64,000 nt of DNA from Vesta saturnalis (taxonomy: Eukaryota > Arthropoda > Insecta > Coleoptera > Lampyridae): the NCBI GenBank assembly GCA_036346205.1, contig JARFJB010001965.1:296001-360000 (forward strand), read 5' to 3'. The notes under the pieces were generated by a model. It made no database searches and was not told the DNA's origin. It saw only the letters and a program-made list of their open reading frames with translations. Below, in pieces: positions 58,641 to 64,000 of this stretch; position 1 is the first letter of the stretch; every line of letters starts with the position of its first letter. The translations under genes and the position numbers were made by a program.

Positions 58641-60840
58641 AGGTACAAAAGCTCGCGACATAAGTTCTGTACATTAATTCATTAAATTGAACATCAGCAC
58701 GCAATGACTCTTGGTAATTAAACTATATAATTAGAAAAGGAAAGTAAATTTTTCTTTCAGTGATAAATTACGTATGTAAATTATGTTGTCAGTCAGTGAA
58801 CTTTAAGTAAATTTTTTCATTATATTGTTTAGCCATTTTTAGCAACTTGCCCCCGCGTTCAACATGTTTTGCCTGACGGTTGAGGTGATATTGATATTGT
58901 TGTCTAATAGTACATATAATTAATAATGTTTTATAAAACATTTGCGTTGGACTAGGAATTGTTGAATATTATTTAATGTTATGATTTCTATAGTCTATGT
59001 GAAGGAGTTTAAGTAATATATTCGATTATCTGGGTTGTCACTATTTTTTACTTATTGTTAATAAATATTGTTATGCCGTTCCAAAAGCACCACCAGAATT
59101 TTGTACAATGATATATGTTTGAGAAGCAGGTGTAATTACACAGAGTTGTAATTATCTAAACTTTTTAAGTATTATGTATATTAGACACAAATTAAGTAGG
59201 TAGGACACATTAACATGTTTCACGTCATATACGAAGGACATTTATCACGTTTATGTGTACTTTTCAAATGCTGTTAGTAATAAAATAAATAATGGTAAAT
59301 AAAAGTTTCTTTAAAGCAACATGACCAATTGATGTAGTCGTAGTTTAAGATAAAAATAATTTATAATGGTTGACCACATGCTCTTAAAAAGTCAATTAAA
59401 GATCTCGATCAGAAACCTATTAACAATTAATCTACGTTTAAATAAGGTATGGAAAATCAAGAAGACTAAAAGATAAATTGAGGTTTCTTTAATGGAATGT
59501 TTCGATAAGGAAATTGGAATTTACTACTGGACATCAACATCAATGTTGGAAGACCGTACATGTTTATTAAAGCGATACGTAATCCATACGTAATTTAATA
59601 TTAAACAAAAAATTAAGTCTCCTGACAGAACTGCAAGATTTTTTAACTAAAACCAGTTGCCACTTAATACATTTTGGTAGAAAATTAACTTGAATTAAGA
59701 GCGCAAATATAGAAAAAAAGTGTATTACATATGTATAGCTAATGAACTCTCAGAATAAATTATTTTCGTATTAACTATGGGGTAACTTGTTTAAATTCAT
59801 AAATTTGTTTGGCAATTAAGAATACATCCTATTACGTAATGAAAATCGTTTTAGATCAAAGTTCATTAATTTTTTTTAACTCATTAAGCGTACGATTTTT
59901 AGTTGTGTGACATATGTATATTATTTATGTATTAATACTGATTGGTAGAGATTGGTGAAGACATAAGACCACACAACGTGTTCATTTGGATTTATTCCTA
60001 GAAATGTTGTATGTTTGCCAACTTTTATACCATTTAATGTTGCAGAACACCCAGAATTATAGTTTAAGTAGATATTATAATTAGTTTGTTGATTATAAGC
60101 ACATGCGCTTATCTTCACATACAAATTTCTCTAATTTCTATAGTAAGTTGCACACTTTAAAAACATCGCTTAATTCAGAGATGCAGTACGTCTGAGATAA
60201 GTTAAGTTTTTACACGTTCGGAAATCTTGACTGTCTAAATCTAAATCAGGTGCTTTAAGTGGTTCATTATGATTTCACTTTTATTTTTATTTGGTTTTAA
60301 AGGATTAAAAGCAGTTGTAAAACAACAGAAGAATTTTTATTTTGTCTTCTTCAAAAATGAGGATGTATCGCATAATTTGGGAAATTGTGATACATAAATA
60401 AATCAGCATAATTTGATTTATAATGTATTTCCAGACTTATTAGCATCTATGCATAAGTTTTAATTTAATACAAAATAAGTGCTTAATAATTAATTATTAT
60501 TTTAATTAAAATAAGTATTATTGACGACATCAATTGTAATTAATTTTATTTTATATTCGAACAGAATAGTCGCTATACAGTCTGCCAGTCTGATATTAGT
60601 TTCTACGTGAGTAAAATAACCAATTTAAATTGTAATGGAAATAGTTTTATTTTTATTATCTTAATGCGTGAAGTTATGTATTCAATCTGCAGAATTAAAT
60701 AACTATATGTGTAATTGGCTCCCTGCTTTGTATGACTGATGGAAGTATTATGCTAACTAAATCATGTTAGAATCGGAGGAAATAAAATGTTTGATTAAAA
60801 ATAAAAAGGAAATAGTATATCATGTGATGATATACTATAC
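58641..60840. other. No gene seen
   Basis: About 2.2 kb of AT-rich sequence with no supportable gene. The palindrome AGTATATCATGTGATGATAT lies at about 60813. Confidence 0.5.
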
Positions 60841-60844
60841 AGGG

Positions 60845-62530
60845 ATTTACGAGAATACAAGGTGATCCAAATCAGGTACGTACCATTGGTAATTTCTTTA
60901 TTGTTAAAGCTACCGGGCTCTAGCCCTCTATACCTCCGTCTTATTGGCTTTTCATGATGGTATCTGTAGATTTGCTGTACCTGAAATAAATACGTTAAAT
61001 ATACCTATACCTCTATTGTTGTTTCCCAAGATGAACTTTTATGCTTCCGGTGACCTCGGCGTCATTCTTCCCTGTCTGTAGTTGGGTCGGCCGTTTAAAT
61101 GATGCGACGGTTTGTGTCTTCTCATCTTATCCTTTAATCTGTTTCATTGCCTTGAGTGCCGTCACGATCTTCATGATGAGCGCGAAATCGTCATCTTTTG
61201 ATTCTTCAGGTGCCTGCTTGTGCTTCTTGTTGCCCGCTGCCATCTGAGCGTAGCTTATCCCTGCTTCGGTCACCCTTGCCGGTTTTCTTACTTCTGCTGG
61301 TCTGGGGGCGTTCCCTCTCTTGATATTTCTTGGATGGGCGGGACATCCTCAGTAATTTGCTGTGTGCAACCCGGTGCAGTTGCAGCACTTTGGCTCTCCC
61401 GTCTCTAGGGTCTTCTTGTATTCTCTGGTGTGATGCGTCCCAGCACACTTCTCACATCGGGGCTGTTCATGGCATCCGCTGGTTGTATGCCCGTATCGTT
61501 GGCAGTTGTAGCACTGACCTAACCCGTTCTTCTTGTGGGACGACTCCACTCGCAGCCTCAAGTATCCGATGGTCTTGATTCTGAAAATCTCCATGGCCCT
61601 TTCGCTTCTCTCGAGGTGGGCCAGTGCCATGGCGGTTTTCCGGTGTTCGCGTCCGGCGAACATCCGGATAACCTTCTGGACGTCAAACCCCATGGATTTT
61701 AGATCGTTCTGTAACGTTTCTAGCATCTCGTCGTCTTGCGGAATGCCCCTGATGACTACCTTTAGCGGTTTTGCCTCTTCTGAAAGGTAGACGTTGAACT
61801 GCACTCCGATGGTGTCCAGTGCAGTTGTTTCCGTTCTGTATTCTTCAGGTGTGCTTAAAATCACTCTGATCCCGTCGTTGGATGTCCCCGTAGCCTTTGG
61901 AGTAATCCCAACCGAGGCTAGCTTCTTCATAGTCCTGGAGTAATCCTCCTGTCGGTGGAAGATTAGTGGCGGGATCCTTTCTTTTCGGGCGGGAATTTCT
62001 TGGTCTTGTACTTCGGCGTCCACCCGTTGCCGCTTGACACTGCCTTTCTTCGTGACGGTCTTGAATTCTTCCTCTTCGGAGAGGGCGTCTTCTTCTTTCT
62101 CTTGTTGGGAAACTGCTGTACAGACTTCTATCTTCTCGTAGAGTTTTTCGGTTGTTTCTGTCCTTTTCGTTGATATTCCACCGTTTCCTCTCTTCTTCCC
62201 GCTGTGACTCTTCTTCTTAGGACGCGGGGGCTCTTCGTTGTCGCGTTGATCTTCTGTGCCAGCTTCGGTGGTCTTGGTAATGGCTTTGTTTGTCGATTTT
62301 GCGGTTTATTTTGTAATCACGTCAAGACTTGCTACGACTTCTTCGTGTTGAGCCTTAAGGGTTTCTATAGTTGCCTTCAGCTCGTCGATTTCTGTCTCTT
62401 GGTCCTGGAGTTTCATGAGACGTCCTTCTATCATCTTGTCATCTAGGTAGAACATTTCTACGGATCGGTCTCGGTACTTAACCTCCTCTTTGTACTCGCT
62501 GTTTTCGTCCGACGACATCTTGGCTGGTCG
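60845..62530 (-). mobile_element. LINE D: ORF1-only jockey-like element
   Basis: ORF1 (62518-61127) is followed on the minus strand by about 280 bp of apparent 3' UTR and no endonuclease or RT. Either a deletion derivative or a non-autonomous gag-only type. Confidence 0.55.
61127..62518 (-). pseudogene. LINE D ORF1 (gag with PRE_C2HC-like domain and CCHC knuckles)
   Basis: It opens MSSDENSEYKEEVKYRDRSV with a coiled coil (ETEIDELKATIETLKAQHEE). After a frame change near 62310 comes a long basic/acidic linker. Then follow a PRE_C2HC-like domain (KPLKVVIRGIPQDDEMLETL, DVQKVIRMF) and three tandem Cys/His knuckles (CYNCQRYGHTTSGC; CEKCAGTHHTREY; CCNCTGLHTANY). One in-frame TGA at 61349-61351 interrupts it. 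The same frame continues (GCPAHPRN, AEVRKPARVTEAGISYAQ, EESKDDDFALIMKIVTALKA) to TAA at 61127-61129. These Gag-like proteins bind LINE RNA. Confidence 0.8.
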
Positions 62531-62554
62531 AAGAAATAGGCTTCCCCTTCCTAC

Positions 62555-62662
62555 CCAGAGTTCGTAAAAATATTCGTTAATGTAGCGTGGTACGTTAAGG
62601 GAAAAATGTGCTGGCCACCCGTCTAATTGTAGATACACGATTTGCCTAATGGCCAATGTCAC
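62555..62662 (-). pseudogene. Tc1/mariner-type transposase scrap next to LINE D
   Basis: The minus strand reads IVYLQLDGWPAHFSLNVPRY and NEYFYELWVGRGS, the block around the second catalytic Asp of the QQDG-PAH subfamily. It abuts the 5' end of LINE D, which probably inserted into it. Confidence 0.6.
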
Positions 62663-64000
62663 ATCTTATAATAGGATTGGAAACTCATTTATTAAAAACA
62701 GTATATTCGTTAAAGCAGTATTTATTTGGGACTTTGGTTTTAAGTTACATTAAATTATTTCGATAATTAGTACCCAAATTTAAGTATGGATTTCACGTCT
62801 AATTGTTTGATTTTGATATAATAAATACGTACATCATTGCAATTAAAATTTTATAGAAAAATCGTAAAAACCTTATTCGTTCATAACAAAACTGTAGTAG
62901 CGTTCTTTTCTGGAGGTTTTCTATTGTTACATACCCCTAGTTACTTAGGCAGGTATAAATAGACGCATACTCATCAGTAATCATAACTGGCTCGTGATAA
63001 AATGTAAAAATAAAATATTAACCATTAACAAAGCTGCCGTTATAAGAAAACGCAACGCAAGCTCAATGATTCATTTGTTTTCTTTACGCGTTGTAAGAAA
63101 TCGATTTTCGTTTTTCTGTTACTTTAGGTTGGTTTTGATTGCTCTTGGTATTATAAATTAAGTACTTCATTATAAAAGATTCTTACACGCTTAACCCTAG
63201 GACGTATAAACCGGGCCTCTTAGCAGCAGAAGGAGTTCTCGGGAGGTAAAGTACTGCTTAGATCTGTACAAAAGTACAAAACATCCATTAAATTAGCAAA
63301 CTTGTATAATTATTTCCGCTGATTGCAATTAGGCTTTTCCAAGTACGTCATCAGCTGACGTCACAAACTCCAATCAACAGCTGATGTGTCAGCCTTTGTT
63401 AGTGTTTACAGTATTGACGAAAATTCATGTTCATTTAACAAAAGTATCGTTTTGAAAGTGCGTTCTGTTGAATAGAGTTAAGTATGGGCGAATTAAACAA
63501 TTGTGTGGTGAAGTTTCGTTTTTGTATGTGGCTTAGACCACAATTATTTATAAATATTGTACGTAGTTTCTTACCAAGAAACAGCTAAAGCTTTATTTAA
63601 TAATCAATTTTAAATAAAAAAGTGCAAATCTATGAATTATGTACCTACGTCTACTGATCATTCATGAATTACTTCTTTTTATTAAACTGTGCATAGATAA
63701 AACCATAAGTTATACATGTATACAATGTAACACTAATGATCTCATCTTTATTAGAAATTTAGTAATGGTAAGATTAACTTGCAACCAAATGCTCTAAAAA
63801 ACGGTACTCAGACTGAACTTAAATTTTTCTTAGTACAAACTGTCAAAGTAACTCTACGTCCTTTATTTGTAATCAGATTTTATCTACAAAAGGAAGAGTT
63901 TATTAAGGTAATAAATGTGAAAAACATCAATATATTCTTAATTCAATAAATTAAAGAAAAATCAACCCTAAACTTGATGTGCTATATAACAGCACAAGAT
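62663..64000. other. No gene seen; CRE/E-box cluster at about 63345-63400
   Basis: No coding frame. Around 63345-63395 there is a compact set of TACGTCATCAGCTGACGTCA and CAGCTGATG motifs (a CRE TGACGTCA and two CAGCTG E-boxes). These could be a promoter of a gene beyond the window or chance. Confidence 0.35.

Noticed and set aside
59921..60124. A 67-codon minus-strand frame with cysteines
   Set aside because: No family similarity that I can recognise and no supporting signals.
63345..63400. Host gene promoter
   Set aside because: Only a motif cluster; no downstream coding sequence within the window supports it.

Overview
The window looks like intergenic or heterochromatin-like DNA from an arthropod, most likely an insect. 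It is AT-rich and carries long (TA)n and (GT)n microsatellites. It holds a dense, nested set of transposable elements typical of insects: mariner, PIF/Harbinger, piggyBac, hAT, Penelope-like elements, R1-, CR1/jockey-, L1/Tx1- and RTE-like LINEs, and a Polinton/Maverick. Introns, where visible, are short (about 45-175 bp). I recognise no conserved single-copy host gene and no tRNA or rRNA. Almost every coding stretch belongs to a mobile element and most are broken.

Layout: 21-913 is a Tigger/pogo-like non-autonomous element. 1494-2267 holds Penelope-like fragments in inverted orientation. 2275-4752 is a long-TIR Tc1/mariner-type element with an intron-containing transposase. 5589-7530 is a Harbinger pair (Myb/SANT protein plus transposase). 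7888-18031 is an insect-repeat gene of unknown name, split by the Polinton. 20944-23110 is a zinc-motif gene of unknown family. 23397-24860 is a long-TIR element, and 25790-26210 a degenerate minisatellite. 27225-29075 is a Penelope-like element with inverted flanking repeats and a MITE inside it. 31167-32360 is a mariner and 33108-33590 a transposase inverted repeat. 35935-36310 is piggyBac debris. 36636-47620 is one compound (GT)n locus holding two LINEs of different clades in the same orientation. 48395-52003 is a CR1/jockey-like LINE. 52577-55911 is a piggyBac / mariner / hAT nest. 56700-57690 is an RTE-like LINE remnant, followed by a tandem-repeat field, and 61127-62518 is an ORF1-only LINE.

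The centrepiece is a 7,766-bp Polinton at 9161-16926. It has 100-bp terminal inverted repeats (one mismatch), 5'-AG termini and a perfect 6-bp target duplication (GTTATA). All its genes lie on the minus strand in tight, partly one-base-overlapping order: packaging ATPase, a small hydrophobic-tail protein, a protein of unknown function, integrase with chromodomain, penton-like minor capsid protein, a basic small protein, double-jelly-roll major capsid protein, a protein starting with a DVQGF motif, and an adenain-type protease. No protein-primed DNA polymerase B is present; the left 1.4 kb holds only subterminal repeats and G-rich DNA. It therefore has a whole capsid, packaging and integration module without a replication gene. 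Several genes are broken, so this copy is probably dead, although its termini are almost identical.

The second notable structure is the (GT)n locus. A full-length L1/Tx1-like LINE and a 5'-truncated R1-clade LINE both end exactly in (AC)n on their 3' sides and are bounded by (GT)n on their 5' sides. This suggests that two unrelated LINE lineages target the same microsatellite.
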